Positions 41,841 to 53,485 of a DNA stretch of 64,000 nt are shown in pieces. The notes under the pieces are model-generated. The model made no database searches. It was not told the DNA's origin and saw nothing but the letters and a program-made list of their open reading frames with translations. How positions within the stretch are numbered: the first letter of the stretch is position 1; every line of letters begins with the position of its first letter. A program made the translations under genes and the position numbers. Origin of the DNA: Aplidium turbinatum (taxonomy: Eukaryota; Chordata; Ascidiacea; Aplousobranchia; Polyclinidae); NCBI GenBank assembly GCA_918807975.1, contig OU964919.1, positions 12,046,001 through 12,110,000 on the forward strand. Reading direction: 5' to 3'.

Positions 41841-42467
41841 TCTTGGGTTAAGAGTGTGACCGGTACCCGGACATTTTGCCGAAAGGACATTTTGCCGAAA
41901 GGACATTTTGCCGAAAGACATTTTGCCGAAAGGACATTTTGCCGAAAGCCATTTTGCTAAATGGACATTTTTCCGAAACTCATTTTTGGGTTATCTGTAT
42001 CAATATTCTCCACAATGACTTTTAGTCTATCGTTCACAACCTTAGTCCTTTCGGTAATTTGTCCATCGGCAAAATGTCTTTCGGCAAAATGTCCTTTCGG
42101 CAAAATGTCTTTCGGCAAAATGTCTTTCGGCAAAATGTCCTTTCGGCAAAATGTCCGTGCACGGTGTGACCTGATCTACGGTGGATTTTCCGCGCCGAAA
42201 CCCAGCTTGCTCTTTTGGAAGGAACGGGTCGATGATTGGGTTGACGCGTGCGTAGATCAGTCTTTCGAGGATCTTGAAAGGAACACAGAGGAGGGATATT
42301 GGACGATAACTCCTTGGGTCCTCTGGTGGCTTGTGAGGCTTAGGGAACGCAACTACTAAAGCTCTTCTCCAGATTTTTGGGATTGTGAGGTGGTGCAGGC
42401 AGGAAGAGAGGAATCTACGTAACCAGGACTTTAGGGCATGGCCAGCATGGAGCACAAGCTCAGGGCA
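41841..42467 (-). mobile_element. LINE fragment (same family as 29230-33799), reverse transcriptase part
   Basis: Apart from the MITE at 41862-42163, this matches 32032-32348: CPELVLHAGHALKSWLRRFL, PHKPPEDPRSYRPISLL, EQAGFRRGKSTVDQVT. It is the left part of unit 2's LINE copy, cut at 42467 by the Ty3/gypsy fossil. Confidence 0.9.
41862..42163. mobile_element. 302-bp MITE built of CATTTTGCCGAAAGGA repeats
   Basis: It begins GGTACCCGGACATTTTGCCG and ends in the inverted form CGGCAAAATGTCCGTGCACG. Both ends consist of GGACATTTTGCCGAAA units (about five on the left, five inverted on the right). Exact GTGTGACC copies flank it (41854-41861 and 42164-42171), and unit 1 shows the empty site at 32045-32052. 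The superfamily is uncertain; 8-bp duplications fit hAT, P or Zisupton-like elements. Confidence 0.93.
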
Positions 42468-42760
42468 GTGTGATGAGAGGAACAACTCTTGTTACAGTTT
42501 CTGCCTTGAGCATCAACTCCTTTCCTTGCCGTTTGCTGTTCAAGACTTCTGCTAAAGGCAAACGTCCTAATTTAGTTTCTCTCTCTTTTGTTGTAGACGC
42601 TCTTTCAGTTAGTGTTGTCAGCTGTGAAGATGGTTGTGGTTTGGTGTAAGCTATACGTAAAGAGTATTTTATTGTGTTGTACTTTATGTTTTCAGATGTT
42701 TCGTTTTAAGTGAATAAAGCCTTATGTTAGGTTAATCTTGAGTCTACCAAATACAACAAT
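42468..42760 (+). repeat. Probable 5' LTR of the Ty3/gypsy fossil
   Basis: Starts TGTGATGAGAGG at the exact break in the LINE. It contains an AATAAA-type signal (GTGAATAAAGCC near 42710) and ends near ATACAACA. The right limit is uncertain because no second LTR is available. Confidence 0.55.
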
Positions 42761-43823
42761 TTATTCACTTAATAACATGAATAAGCATTTGTGGCCAAAA
42801 GAATTTGATGTTGATCCAAATGCACCTGAAGCTGCTAGGAAGTGGGAACACTGGAAACTTACCTTTCAAAACTACGTCAGGAGAATCGACGACGCTACCG
42901 ACGATGACAAACTGGCCGTTCTGATCAACCTTCTAAATACTTCCGTGTACTCGCTCATCAGTGAAGCCACAACCTATGACGATGTCCTGGCACGTCTTGA
43001 AGGGATGTATCTGAAGCCTGTAAACGAGGTCTTCGCTAGACACAAGCTTAATACATGTCGGCAAAAGCTGGGTGAGCCTCTCGAAGATTTTTTTCAAAGG
43101 CTGCAGAAACTTAGTACCGACTGCAATTTTAAAGCCGTTAGTCTTAAGGAAAACAAAGAAGCAGCCGTTCGAGATGCTTTTATTGCTGGAATTAACTCTG
43201 CGTATATTCGTCAAAGACTGCTGGAAGACAATGTGCTGCAACTTCAGCAAGCATTCGACAAAGCTCGAGCACTTAACAATGCCCGGTTAAATGCCGAGTC
43301 GTTCCATACACCGGATGCTCAGGATGTTATCGCTTGCCCTCTTGCTGAAGACGTTTCTACCGCAAAGACGCCTTATAAAAGTGAGTGTGCTGCCATGAAG
43401 CTAGAGATGTGTTTCTTTTGTGGTGCTAAACGGCACTCTCGGGCAAACTGTCCAGCGAAAGATTGCATTTGTTTTAACTGCCAAAAGAAGGGGCATTTCG
43501 CTAAAGTTTGTCGAATGAAGAGGGGTTCCAAGGAAACGCCGAAACTTACAGCAGCTGCTTGTGACGAGTCAACAAACGTTGCTGTCTTGTGTCCTATATG
43601 CAAAATTCTGATGACGACAAAGTTAATGTTGCTGTCACAATCAATGGTGTTTCTGGAAGAGGTCTCATCGACACAGGTGCTACCCGTAACCACATCAAGA
43701 TGGACTTTGCTCGCCTCGCTAAACTTACTGTTGTCAAAAGAAACACGGAGAAAATTGACTTGGCAGTTGAAGGCGCATCTGTCAATACTTTTGGGTCTTG
43801 TTCTGCCTCAGTGGATCTATTAG
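42738..43823 (+). CDS. Ty3/gypsy gag-like remnant frame
   Basis: The frame encodes a gag-like protein, the particle-forming RNA-binding protein of the element. The likely start is MNKHLWPKEFDVDPNAPEAA, inside the frame. A retrotransposon gag region follows (RKWEHWKLTFQNYVRRID through the EPLEDFFQRLQKL helix), then zinc knuckles CFFCGAKRHSRANCPAKDC and CFNCQKKGHFAKVC. The next frame overlaps its end, as is usual for gag/pol. Treated as part of a fossil element. Confidence 0.85.
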   Translation: MSLPNTTIYSLNNMNKHLWPKEFDVDPNAPEAARKWEHWKLTFQNYVRRIDDATDDDKLAVLINLLNTSVYSLISEATTYDDVLARLEGMYLKPVNEVFARHKLNTCRQKLGEPLEDFFQRLQKLSTDCNFKAVSLKENKEAAVRDAFIAGINSAYIRQRLLEDNVLQLQQAFDKARALNNARLNAESFHTPDAQDVIACPLAEDVSTAKTPYKSECAAMKLEMCFFCGAKRHSRANCPAKDCICFNCQKKGHFAKVCRMKRGSKETPKLTAAACDESTNVAVLCPICKILMTTKLMLLSQSMVFLEEVSSTQVLPVTTSRWTLLASLNLLLSKETRRKLTWQLKAHLSILLGLVLPQWIY

Positions 43824-44650
43824 ATCGAAGCTATCGAGATATCGAATTCTCAGTGATGGATGGTTTGCTTTGGGATGTCATTCTCGGACGTGAGTTCCTA
43901 AAACAACACCGTAGTGTCAATTTCAACTTTGGGGGACCTGATAACTCTTTACACTTAGGTGTTCTGGATGCGTTAAGAGTGGTCAAACCAGTGCAATTAT
44001 TCGAACATTTGACCTCGGATTGTCGTCCAGTTGCTTCAAAATCTAGACGCTATTCAAAAGCTGATCAGGAGTTCATTGAAAGTCAAGTTACTCAACTCCT
44101 TAAGGACGATATCATAGAACCCAGTTCTTCACCATGGCGGGCGCAGCTGGTTGTTGTCAAAAACGAAAACCACAAAAAGAGAATGTGTGTGGACTACAGC
44201 CAGACCGTAAATAGATTTACACATCTGGATGCGTATCCCCTTCCCAGTATGCAGAGTATTATCCATAATGTCTCACAGTACAAGTATTTCTCCACTTTGG
44301 ATTTACGGAGCGCCTATCATCAGATCCCTCTTCAACCACAAGAACGCAATTATACAGCTTTCGAAGCTAATGGACGGTTGTTTCAGTTCAAGCGGATTCC
44401 ATTCGAACTGAAAAATGCAGTATCCTGTTTCCAACGGGTTATAAGCGATATTATTTCCACATACAAATGCAAAGGAACCTACGCTTACCTCGATGACGTC
44501 ACCGTATGTGGCAATACGCGCGAGGAACACGACGAAAATTTGAAGACGTTTTTGGATGCAGCCAAAGAATGTAGGTTAACCTTAAATGAAGACAAATGTG
44601 TTTATGGTACACTAGACCATAACATTGTTGGGGTACTGCATATCACATAA
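43589..44650 (+). CDS. Ty3/gypsy pol-like remnant frame (protease and part of reverse transcriptase)
   Basis: In order: retropepsin-like GRGLIDTGATRNHIKMDF (active-site D-T-G-A, about residue 30) with DVILGREFLKQH (about 110), then reverse transcriptase motifs VDYSQTVNRFTHLDAYPLP, YFSTLDLRSAYHQIPL, FQFKRIPFELKNAVSCFQR and YAYLDDVTVCG (active site Y-L-D-D). RNase H and integrase are not in this frame. Part of the fossil at 42468-44689. Confidence 0.88.
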   Translation: MSYMQNSDDDKVNVAVTINGVSGRGLIDTGATRNHIKMDFARLAKLTVVKRNTEKIDLAVEGASVNTFGSCSASVDLLDRSYRDIEFSVMDGLLWDVILGREFLKQHRSVNFNFGGPDNSLHLGVLDALRVVKPVQLFEHLTSDCRPVASKSRRYSKADQEFIESQVTQLLKDDIIEPSSSPWRAQLVVVKNENHKKRMCVDYSQTVNRFTHLDAYPLPSMQSIIHNVSQYKYFSTLDLRSAYHQIPLQPQERNYTAFEANGRLFQFKRIPFELKNAVSCFQRVISDIISTYKCKGTYAYLDDVTVCGNTREEHDENLKTFLDAAKECRLTLNEDKCVYGTLDHNIVGVLHIT

Positions 44651-44689
44651 AGTAATGAAACCAGACCCTGAGCGTGTTACACCTGGTGA

Positions 44690-45493
44690 ACCGGTGAACT
44701 CGGGACAGGAGCCACAAGTTTTGGGGCGATGATGAGGGACGGCCGGTGTTGGGACCGCGGGAACTTCTCAAGCACACGTCTGTCTGGAAGAGAGTTGTCG
44801 ACACTCGCGAAGGCCAAGTCAGGGTTTGTCCCTGTTCCCCAGCGGCCGGAGTGGAAACTGGCTGGTTCCTTTGGGTTGAATAGAAGGGCAAGATGGTTTG
44901 TAGAGGCCCAGTCAGCCAGCAATTCTCCGTCGCTGCTTGTGTTGTTGTAGCCCCAGTCGATGTGCTGGCAGTTGAAATCGCCAGCGTAGAGACTGGGGGG
45001 TTGGAACGTAGGAAGGGATGGTGGCAACATTCGCGAGGGTGGGGGCTTGTATATGTTGACGATGTTGTAGTCTGAGATACAGATGCACATTGCACACCCA
45101 CTCAATCTCAGCATCAATTGGAGATTGGTCGACAAAGGTCCACTTCGGGCTCTCATGCACAAACGTGGCAATGCCGTGCTTCCTGCTTAAAGTAGACCCG
45201 GCTAGCGTGTAGTTGGGAATAGCTAGCCTATCTGCAAAGGTGCAGTGGGTCTCTTGGAGGAGGATGACGAGTGCCCGGTTGGTATGGGCAAGCTGCTCCA
45301 CAACTTTGATCTTGCTTGTTGTGTAGCCTTCTATGTTGAGCTGCAGAATGGTGGGGCGTCTGAACTTGTCCATTACCCCTTGCAGCTGTGCCGTCCGGGT
45401 GGAGGCTCTTGGTTGACAAGTTTCGTTTGGCATCTGCTTGGGTGCAGATGTTACTCACAGGATGGAGCACGAGGAGCCACTTGTCGTCCATCC
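44690..45493 (-). mobile_element. LINE fragment (same family as 29230-33799), endonuclease part
   Basis: Matches 32978-33799. It contains the endonuclease in two overlapping frames: ILQLNIEGYTTSKI and LVILLQETHC at 44912-45433, then YNIVNIYKPPPSRM and LYAGDFNCQHIDWGY at 44677-45171. This is the 5' end of unit 2's LINE copy. The hAT sequence and CGGCTAATGCT follow as in unit 1. Confidence 0.92.
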
Positions 45494-45504
45494 CCGGCTA
45501 ATGC

Positions 45505-45968
45505 TGAAATAGCAACACAAGACTTGACTTTGCTTGTTAGAGAAAACTTTCTTGAACTACGAAATGACAGAACTTTGACATTAAAATCCAGCAATAAAAT
45601 TCAGATTAAAATCCACTTGATGAATTTTGGATTTCTATTGAAGAAGAATATACGAAAATTTCGCAGGCTGCTATTAAAATTTTGCTCCAGTTTTGCACCA
45701 CTTATTTGTGTGAGCAAAGTTTTTTTACTTTGGTATTGATCAAAAACGATAAAAGATCCTGCAAGAAATTGATGGTGAACTTCGAGTTGTTCTTTCAAAT
45801 ATTGAGCCGAACATACAGCGACTGTGCTCATCGAAACAAGCGCAAATATCTCATTAAAATAATAAAAAAATGTTTTAATATTTTGAAAATGTGTTGGCCG
45901 AATTGTGCCGCAGAATTTTAAAGAGTTTTTAAGTGTGCCGTGAGTAAATAAAGGTTGCGGAACACTGG
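45505..45968 (+). pseudogene. hAT transposase C-terminal piece and hAT right end (unit 2)
   Basis: Same as 33811-34273: EIATQDLTLLVRENFLELRND, TTYLCEQSFFTLVLI, and the terminus GGTTGCGGAACACTG followed by GTATAAAC. The left half of this hAT is not in unit 2 because the duplication began inside the LINE. Confidence 0.9.
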
Positions 45969-47954
45969 TATAAACAAGACACTAATCCTTTTTACAAATG
46001 TAAGCGTGGGACCGATCACGGATCCAACAGCTCAACAATAAAACCTTCAGAACCGAATGGAGGTGAAACCCTAAGTAAACAGTGTTGTCATTTAAACGTC
46101 CCATGTGACACATCCAAAGTGTTTTATGATTTTTAGATTAAGATAATAAAAACAATATAAGAGTTTGCAAATCATAAGTGGGCTTTAAGTTGCTGGAAAT
46201 ACGCCTAAGGTTGCTGGGGGTAAGCTTATGGTTACTGGAAATACATCATCTTTAAAAAAATGAATAAATAAGCAGATTTATTATACTTGAGAGAAATAAA
46301 AAATTATTTCAACAAACTGTAAACTAAAAGTTTTTGCTCCAGAAACATTGACACGATAAAAATTATAAGAAACTGAAAATGTTAGTTCTGTAACTTGGGA
46401 ATAGCTATAAATAGCTATAAATAGAATAAGTTTTATTTTTGTTTGTTTACAAAACTGAAAAATATTTTTAACAAATCACAAACTTTTCATTGCACAAACC
46501 AACAACTAAAAATATTTTTAACAAGCTACAAACTTTAAAGTTGTATGAATGACAAATAAAAAAAATTAACTAGCGAGGTGCAAACTTTAAGTTCCATAAT
46601 TTACAACTGAAAATTAGTTTAACTTACAACTGAAAAATAGTTTTAGCAAACAGCAAACTTATAAGTTCCATAACTTACAACCTGAAAAAAAAAATAGTTT
46701 TAACAAATTGTAATCTGAAAGTTTACCTCTGAAAACATACACATAAATAATTATTTTAAGTCACAAACTTAAGTTTTCTTTTACAAACTGAAAAATATTT
46801 TCAAAAAATTGCAGTTTTATTTTTACAAGCTTAAGAAACTGTAACAAAATATCACAAGTTTTTGTTGCATAATTTGTAACGTTAAAATCTGTGTTTGGAT
46901 CTTTGTTTGTGTGTTTTTATCATCAAGTGTCATTACGCGATGCAAAATTTGTGCTCGCATTCTGCTAGAGTTTGTATTGTCTTACCTAACAATTTGTGAT
47001 GTAGATTGCGCCAGGTTTGTCGATTTTTTTCTAGTCGTCAAATTGTATAAGTACAGTATATGTTGCAACAATTTGTTTTATAGCTGTTCATTTGGGTGTT
47101 CTCATTGCATAAAAAACAACGATGTTTAGCTGTTATTAGCACCATATAAAAAACGTAAAAGTTATTTATGCAAACACAAATGACAAAAGTTACATTGTTT
47201 TGACCAAGCCATTATTCTTACAAGTTTTAAATGACATCATACCAACAAATTTAATTTCCAGGTTAGTCATATTTATCAAAATTACTATCAATGATAAGAT
47301 ACATGGGTTTAAACTGAACAATACCAAAGCAGGAGGTTTTTTTGTCTTAATTTAGTGGTTGTGTATGGAGTTTTATCGTCGTGTCATTATCATAGAGTAG
47401 TTTAGTTGTAATAAGCATCATAAAACAAAATCGTAAATGTTATTCCTGCATGATAAGCCTAAAGTTACATTGTTTTGACCAAGCTATTATTCCAGGTTAG
47501 TTACATTTATCAAAATTACTATCAATGATAAGATACAAGGGTTTAAACTGAACAATACCAAAGCATGAGGTTATTTTTCTTAATTTATGGTTTGTGTATT
47601 GAGTTGTATCGTCGTGTCATTATCATAGAGTGGTTTAGTTGTAATAAGCATCATAAAACAAAATCGTAAATGTCATTCCTGCATGATAAGCCTAAAGTTA
47701 CGTTGTTCTGACCAAGCTATAATTATTCCAGGTTAGTTACATTTGTCAAACGTTACTATAAAAGTTTAGCTGAAACCACTGTTAAAACGAAACGGAGACC
47801 TAGTGAAATAAAAGGTTTACCGAAGCCAACATAAACCGAATCGAAGATTAACCGAAAAGATGAAAAAATGCAGTATTTATTACTGTTCAAGATGATTAAA
47901 AGCAGTATGTATTAGTTTTTTTTGGACAAGTCATAGATTATAATAATTATAACC
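45969..47954. repeat. Third, partial copy of the inverted-duplication arm (unit 2)
   Basis: Same orientation as 34274-36664. About 0.4 kb of the irregular repeat array is missing near 46396-46430, replaced by a short filler with tandem ATAGCTATAA. The roughly 230-bp blocks follow at 47150-47760. Confidence 0.9.
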
Positions 47955-48950
47955 AGTAGCGTAGCCAGGAATGTTGAAAAGGGGGGTTTGACGACCTAGC
48001 GGCGGGGGCCTGGGGGGCCTTAGCTACGCCATTGCACGAAGACGCTTTTATCTTTCTGAAAGAATTTCACAAGGTTTGTAAAGAAAACGAACATGTGCAA
48101 CCAGTAGCGTTTCTATCAAAAAATATAAGGGGAAAGTGCTAAAAAATTACCCTCAAACTGGCGCATTACAGAAAGAATTACTTTTATGGAAGTTTAAGGG
48201 GGACAGTGGACCGCCCCCGGCTACGCCACCAGTTCTACACATCAATTACAGTACGGCACAACAAAACTAGGGCAGTGCGTAAGGACCTTCAGCTCATAAA
48301 CTACATTCCTTATGAAAAAGACATGGCTCAACCGTGAACATTGCAAGTGGCTCAACTGTAAACATCGCCGCCATTTTCAAAATTTATGAAAAATTGCCAA
48401 TAACCAACTGGCTAATCAAGCAACGAGAACTACTAAAACAAAGAGTAAGTTACCCTTACCTATCCCAGAATTTCGATTAAGACAACGATGAAACATCGTA
48501 GGAAAAAATAACACATTTCTTATTTCTCTCAAAACTACTTTTACCTACCATTTTACATTTAACTGCTTCACAATTTTTCTGCTTGTAAAAAATCCCTAAA
48601 ACTACATATGCTGATGGACTTCAAGTTTTTCCATATTTTCGTTATGAAACGGTTGACTAATCATGCACGACGTTGCGATAAAACCGGATAGATCAACCGT
48701 TACCCGGCTCAACTAACCAAACCTTCCCCTACATGTCCCTGTTGCAGAAAACTTATTTCAAAAAGTATCATCGTTCATCGTATTTAATAAAATTGAACCA
48801 ATACTTTCATAGAGTGACATCACGCCACGCACCTAAATGTAACGACGCCAGTACCTGAAATGTAATGACGGCAGTATGTATGGCGGTACCACTTCCGCCA
48901 ATACACAAGGCAATAAGTCAACATCTTTAACTACTAACGCTTTATTACCA
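47955..48950. repeat. Unit 2 copy of hAT scraps, RING tail and empty hAT target
   Basis: Corresponds to 36665-37665. The RING tail codons lie at about 48731-48787. The empty target AATGACGG at 48864-48871 has one base changed from 37577-37584. Confidence 0.85.
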
Positions 48951-48996
48951 TTAAGCCTATCGCCTATTTTCCGATGACAGTGACTCCTTTTTTATT

Positions 48997-49533
48997 TTGA
49001 AATCAAAACCTTATGAGAACCGCATCTACAAACGAGGTCGTGCATTTCATTTTACCCAAGTTGTATTCAAGCACGTGCAAACTCTTGGTTTGCAATCACT
49101 GTACAGCAATGGTATGGCCACACAATCATTCACCAAAAAGTTGACGGCTTTGTGCTATCTTCCAGCTTCACCTATCTCGCCAATATTTTTAGAATTGAAT
49201 AGACTAACTAACCATGAGTGAATCATTACAACAGCTATGCAAATATACCCAAAAAACCGGGATCAAAAATAATTCGTGGACACCGGGGCGTTGGAGCGTA
49301 TTTGGCATGCCAATTATCACCAACAACGAAGTAGAAGGGTGGCACCATACAGTAAATGCCAAGACTAGGCCAGGTAGCCTACACCTTTCTACTTATTGCT
49401 GTCCGTGTTGTACGAGGAAGCTTCCGATGTCCAACAGGATGTTCAGCTGCTAGATATGAATAAAATTAAGAGAAATCAGCGCATGCTTTATGTGACACGT
49501 CAAAGACGCATTTTTAAATACCAGAAGGAATAA
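48997..49533 (+). pseudogene. MULE-type transposase C-terminal fragment (unit 2)
   Basis: Near-identical to 37710-38246: GRAFHFTQVVFKHVQTLGL, WSVFGMPIITNNEVEGWHH (one R-to-I change in the conserved R-T-N-N motif) and FYLLLSVLYEEASDVQQ in a shifted frame. Broken, with no catalytic half. Confidence 0.75.
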
Positions 49534-49838
49534 GAATGAGGAGATCGTAGAGGTAAAAAATCATTGATTGCTTCCTCACGATTAATTAATCCTAATTTAA
49601 TTATTTATTTTTCAAAGCTGTCCATATCCAAAGCAGACAAAGCTGTCCATATCCAAAACAAAACAACTATATAATACACAAACTGCAAATGCACAAAGGT
49701 CACAAAGAGTGGATGTCCACTGTCCAGGATGTCTTCAGTTTAAGATCTCAGCACTAAACATCTAGGTTACTGTTACAAACTTGCATACAATGAGCGTTGG
49801 AAAAATTAAAAGCATTCAGAACGATAAAAACAATCAGA

Positions 49839-51257
49839 TCACATCAGGTCTGATATAAAGCGATTTGAGGAGTAAATGCAATGGTTGATAAACGAAAACA
49901 TGTTTTTTCTCAATAAAGCATCAAACGTTGTTATATTATTATTCATTACTTGATATTCACGGGCACTGACATAACGCGGCAAATTGTGCAATATTCTGAA
50001 AGAATCATTGTAAGCAACGCGTAGCCTCATCGTTTTATACTGGAAGATCTAAATTTGTTCCACAACTGGGATGCGTAAAACGACATAGCCTACAATAAGA
50101 GCGAAAACATTTTTTTCACAGCGGGTGAGCAACTGAGCATTTAGCAAAATGAGATTTTGCATTGTTTGCAGCACAGTACTGAAAGCGTGCCTGTCTTGAA
50201 ATATCATTTTCATCTGAGAGAGTACTCTCAATAAATACACTCAGGTATTTTACAAAGTCTGAGAACAAAATTTCAGATATACCTAGATGTAGCAGACGAT
50301 CACATGAAAGATAAAAGTTTTGGGGGGAGAATAGGATACCAAATGACTTTTAGAATTGAAAGTAATTTCATGTTCAACAGCATACTTGTGGCCAATATCT
50401 AACAAATTTTGTATGCCACACAAACTAGGCGAGATGCTGCAAATGTCATCAGCAAACATGATATGATTCAAACAAGAGTTGCCGACATCCCAACCAACTT
50501 TTCTTTTATTGAGCTCATAAGAAAGCTGATCAATGTTGTAGGCTATAGCCTACGGCAAAAAGATAGGGGCTTAATACCCCACCTTGTCTAACTCCATTGG
50601 ACACAGTAGCCTAAATGATGGGGACAGGTGACCTCCCCACCTCACTTGCATGGTTTGTTTACTATACCAGTAGGCGTATTCCAATAAACGAACAAAATAC
50701 ATAGGCACGTTACGTGTGATAAGCGTTTTAAACAATAAATGATTGACTTTGTCGAAGGCTTCTGAAGCATACAAAAAGACAGAATATACGGGAGTGTCAT
50801 GACTGATATAAGAGAACACTGCTTATTTAAAAAAAAAACACTCATATCAGTAACTTAAACCCAACTTGATTGTCACTGGTATTCAAGAAAGGCAATAGAT
50901 GATTCAAAGTAAAACGTTCAAACTGTTTTAAAATTACCGGGGCTACAGAAATAGGTCTATTGTTACCTGAATCTTGTGTCGCAATTCAATTTTTTTTACA
51001 AGCGGAACTAAGACAGTGTCCAAGCAAGAATTTGTTACAGTGCCATGACTAAGAAACGTATTAAAAAGTACACTAATATAAAAGCGAATAGAATAATTAG
51101 CACAAAAAAGATGTTCAGCTGAAATTTTATCAGCAACAGCAACGTGATTTAATGGCAGTTTAACAAGCAAGAGACCTATTGTGTCCATATTGCAACGAAA
51201 TATTGAAAGGTTATAATGTTTATCCCTAGAAAATATGTAAGAGTTATGTGTAGCCAT
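49839..51257 (-). mobile_element. LINE reverse transcriptase fragment, third family (unit 2)
   Basis: Near-identical to 38554-39969, with the same motifs (YSVFLYASEAFDKVNHLLF, NHIMFADDICSISPSLCGI, RLRVAYNDSFRILHNLPR) and additional shifts of its own. Endonuclease not present. Confidence 0.8.
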
Positions 51258-51735
51258 CTATAATCTTAAACCATGATTGTAGGCCTACTGTGTAGCGTAC
51301 GGTGACAATTTGTTGGGTGTTTTTTTTTTCACCAGGCTTTAAGTACACACTAGGTTTGCAGTTTTCTCAACAGCTCAATCAATGTTCATACCTTATCAAA
51401 ATTAACTGATGTGAGAGAGAGAGAGAGACCGTTTATTTAGTCTGTTGCGACAATAGTACGGTACAATTATACACAATACGAATAAAATAGTACCATAGCT
51501 ATCTAAATACCACAACAGACAGGAAGCAGCGAAAGACTATATCAGTCATCGAGTCGAGTGATATGATATAAAGAAGCGCTGTGCAAATCATAAATGTTTG
51601 TTTATTGGCTTACTCTAACTATGTTTTCCTTCTTGCGCTATTCGAAAATGCGTTATTGCAATAAAAACGTGAATCGTAGGCTGTCTTGCATGACAGCCCC
51701 TATAAATGACTCTTGCTCATTGTGACGTAGCCTAT

Positions 51736-52045
51736 TGATTGATTGATTGATTGAATCTTTATCCTCGGACTGGGAAAGCTTCTTGTAGAGCTTAATCCTG
51801 GCAGTTTCGCATACTTGTAGAGGCTTTGAATCACTGACGCAGGCCCGGTCACCGAGATTGACAGAGTGAAGTTTCCGATTGTTGAAGTCTTGTTGCCAGG
51901 AAACTATTCCATCCATTAGATGCCGCTGAATGGAGAGCAGTCCTTAACGTGCGTTGCTCAAGCGCACACCCCGAGAATCGAACCAGTGCCGCTTGATCTT
52001 GAAGCTTCTTCGTTCCAGAAGTCACGCGCTAACCAGTTGAGCTAT
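51736..52045 (-). repeat. tRNA-derived SINE, full length (unit 2)
   Basis: 310 bp, the tandem-duplicated copy of 40449-40758, with the same CGTAGCCTAT flanks (51726-51735 and 52046-52055) and (TCAA)n tail. Confidence 0.92.
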
Positions 52046-52910
52046 CGTAGCCTATAACGGTAACAGGAAGGAGGCAAGACAGTGGAGAGCAATTGCATAG
52101 GAATTTTCTAGCTGTAGTAGCATTGGTAACACATCTTAGGCTAATGACAATGTTTTAGAGCTAAGCTTTAGGCTACGTAACAGTTCACCGATTTGTCTTA
52201 CATATATTTTAAAACTCTTAGGATCATCACCGGTCGATACACAAACCGAATCAAAATTGTAGCCCCTCCATTACAAATGATCATGAGCTGCCACACTGGA
52301 ATGATCTATTCACTTTCAGCTATCAAATTCAAGAGGCACATTTTAAAATGTTTGCGGAAACTCCGATCAGCAACTTCCCCTTTGTTCTATTTTTTCTTTC
52401 GATTTTTTCAGGGGACGAAATCGGGAGACGAAGTATTCAGGGAACGGAATAGATTGCATCCATTTAACATACTAATTAATGAGACAGTCTAGGTTTTATT
52501 GGACACTAGTGTAGATTACATTGGCATACTTTTACTCAGGTCAACCTTGTGACTTTGCTCAGGTGTATTTGTTGGTTTAGTTAGCTGTGTGATCATGCGA
52601 ATGCTAGAAAGGATTTGGTTTGACTTTGACCTTACTCAAGAGCATGCAGCTGTGTCTATGTCAAAATAGGAGCATCTGACTCGATTACTGTGTAGTCCTT
52701 CACTTCACTTTCAGCGCATGACGTCTGTGTTCGTATTGTTTGTTGACACTATAGAAATAGATGCAACATAAAATGATGGTTATTTTTATTTATTGGTACA
52801 AATGATATAGACACTTGTTTTTTAGACTTTGTAAGTATCATAAATATTTAGTTAATGATTTGACTGTACAATTGTACATGCACATCATTCAACTTTATTT
52901 CAAGGACTTG
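52046..52910. promoter_or_regulatory. Probable upstream/promoter region of the signal-peptide exon (unit 2)
   Basis: Copy of 40759-41619, adjacent to the in-phase exon pair 52911/53920. A promoter role is inferred from position; no core element was identified with confidence. Confidence 0.3.
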
Positions 52911-52989
52911 ATGGAGAAAGCTCAAGTTTGTCTGCAGTTCAGTTTATTGTTTGCTTTATTTTGTTGCGCCCACACGCAAACACAGCCAG
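52911..52989 (+). CDS. First coding exon of a secreted/membrane protein (unit 2)
   Basis: Encodes MEKAQVCLQFSLLFALFCCA, then HTQTQP plus one base, ending at a strong donor CCAG|GTAAGT. It differs from the unit 1 copy by V-to-L and Y-to-C in the signal peptide, both compatible with secretion. The phase-1 junction matches the acceptor at 53919, joining ...QTQP to VDYGCDFENSSG across an intron of 930 bases. The gene product would be exported; only its N-terminus lies in this window. The downstream exons must be at 54.3 kb and beyond. Confidence 0.7.
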
Positions 52990-53111
52990 GTAAGTTAATG
53001 AAATGTGAAACATTGCTTAGGAATGTTTAAATTAATTAGTTTATAACAGATCGTTTTGCTTATGATACCTTGAGAGTCATTAAGTCAGTCATTCATTCAT
53101 TTCAATTTTCG

Positions 53112-53485
53112 CCATTAACGCGTCTGGGACGAAAAAGATACTATTAACTACAACAGTGGATATAGGCCTACCAGCACGTAAATGAACGGGAAAAAGTGGC
53201 AAAACCTTGAAAGGTTTAAAACGTATGTGAATAGGAAATCATGAGGTAGGCTATATGTCTGTAGTTAGCAGACTTAGCAAGGCCACAAACCCCCCTCCAA
53301 AAAAAAAAAAACAGCAAAAAATAAAACAAAGAGAAGCATACATGTAGCAAGAAATAACAGCCTAATGAAAAGTGTTGCGGATTGAATTTGTCAGTTCCAA
53401 TATTGATGTGGATGAGCAGTCATCATAACAATAATAGTATTCAGAAAGAAACCCGAACATAAAAGAAACCCATCCTTGTCTGCCC
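53112..53485. other. Intron sequence, unassigned
   Basis: Unique sequence just right of the tandem duplication, with an A-run near 53300. No feature recognised. Confidence 0.5.

Larger units (their letters stand above)
42468..44689 (+). mobile_element. Ty3/gypsy LTR retrotransposon fossil (partial)
   Basis: A TG-starting LTR-like region (42468 to about 42760) is followed by a plus-strand gag with two zinc knuckles, a protease region and part of a reverse transcriptase. The right half of the element, including a second LTR, is not present before LINE sequence resumes at about 44690. The element is broken, with at least two breaks. It lies in unit 2's LINE, and unit 1 lacks it. Age cannot be estimated without a second LTR; the frames are well preserved. 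Confidence 0.88.
41841..53111. repeat. Tandem duplication, unit 2
   Basis: Starts inside the LINE (TCTTGGGTTAAGAG) and ends at TTTCAATTTTCG (53111), after which unique sequence begins. Compared with unit 1 it carries a MITE (41862-42163) and a Ty3/gypsy fossil in the LINE. It lacks about 630 bp of LINE around the fossil, and about 0.4 kb of the arm at about 46396-46430, where a short filler with repeated ATAGCTATAAATAG stands instead. Confidence 0.93.
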
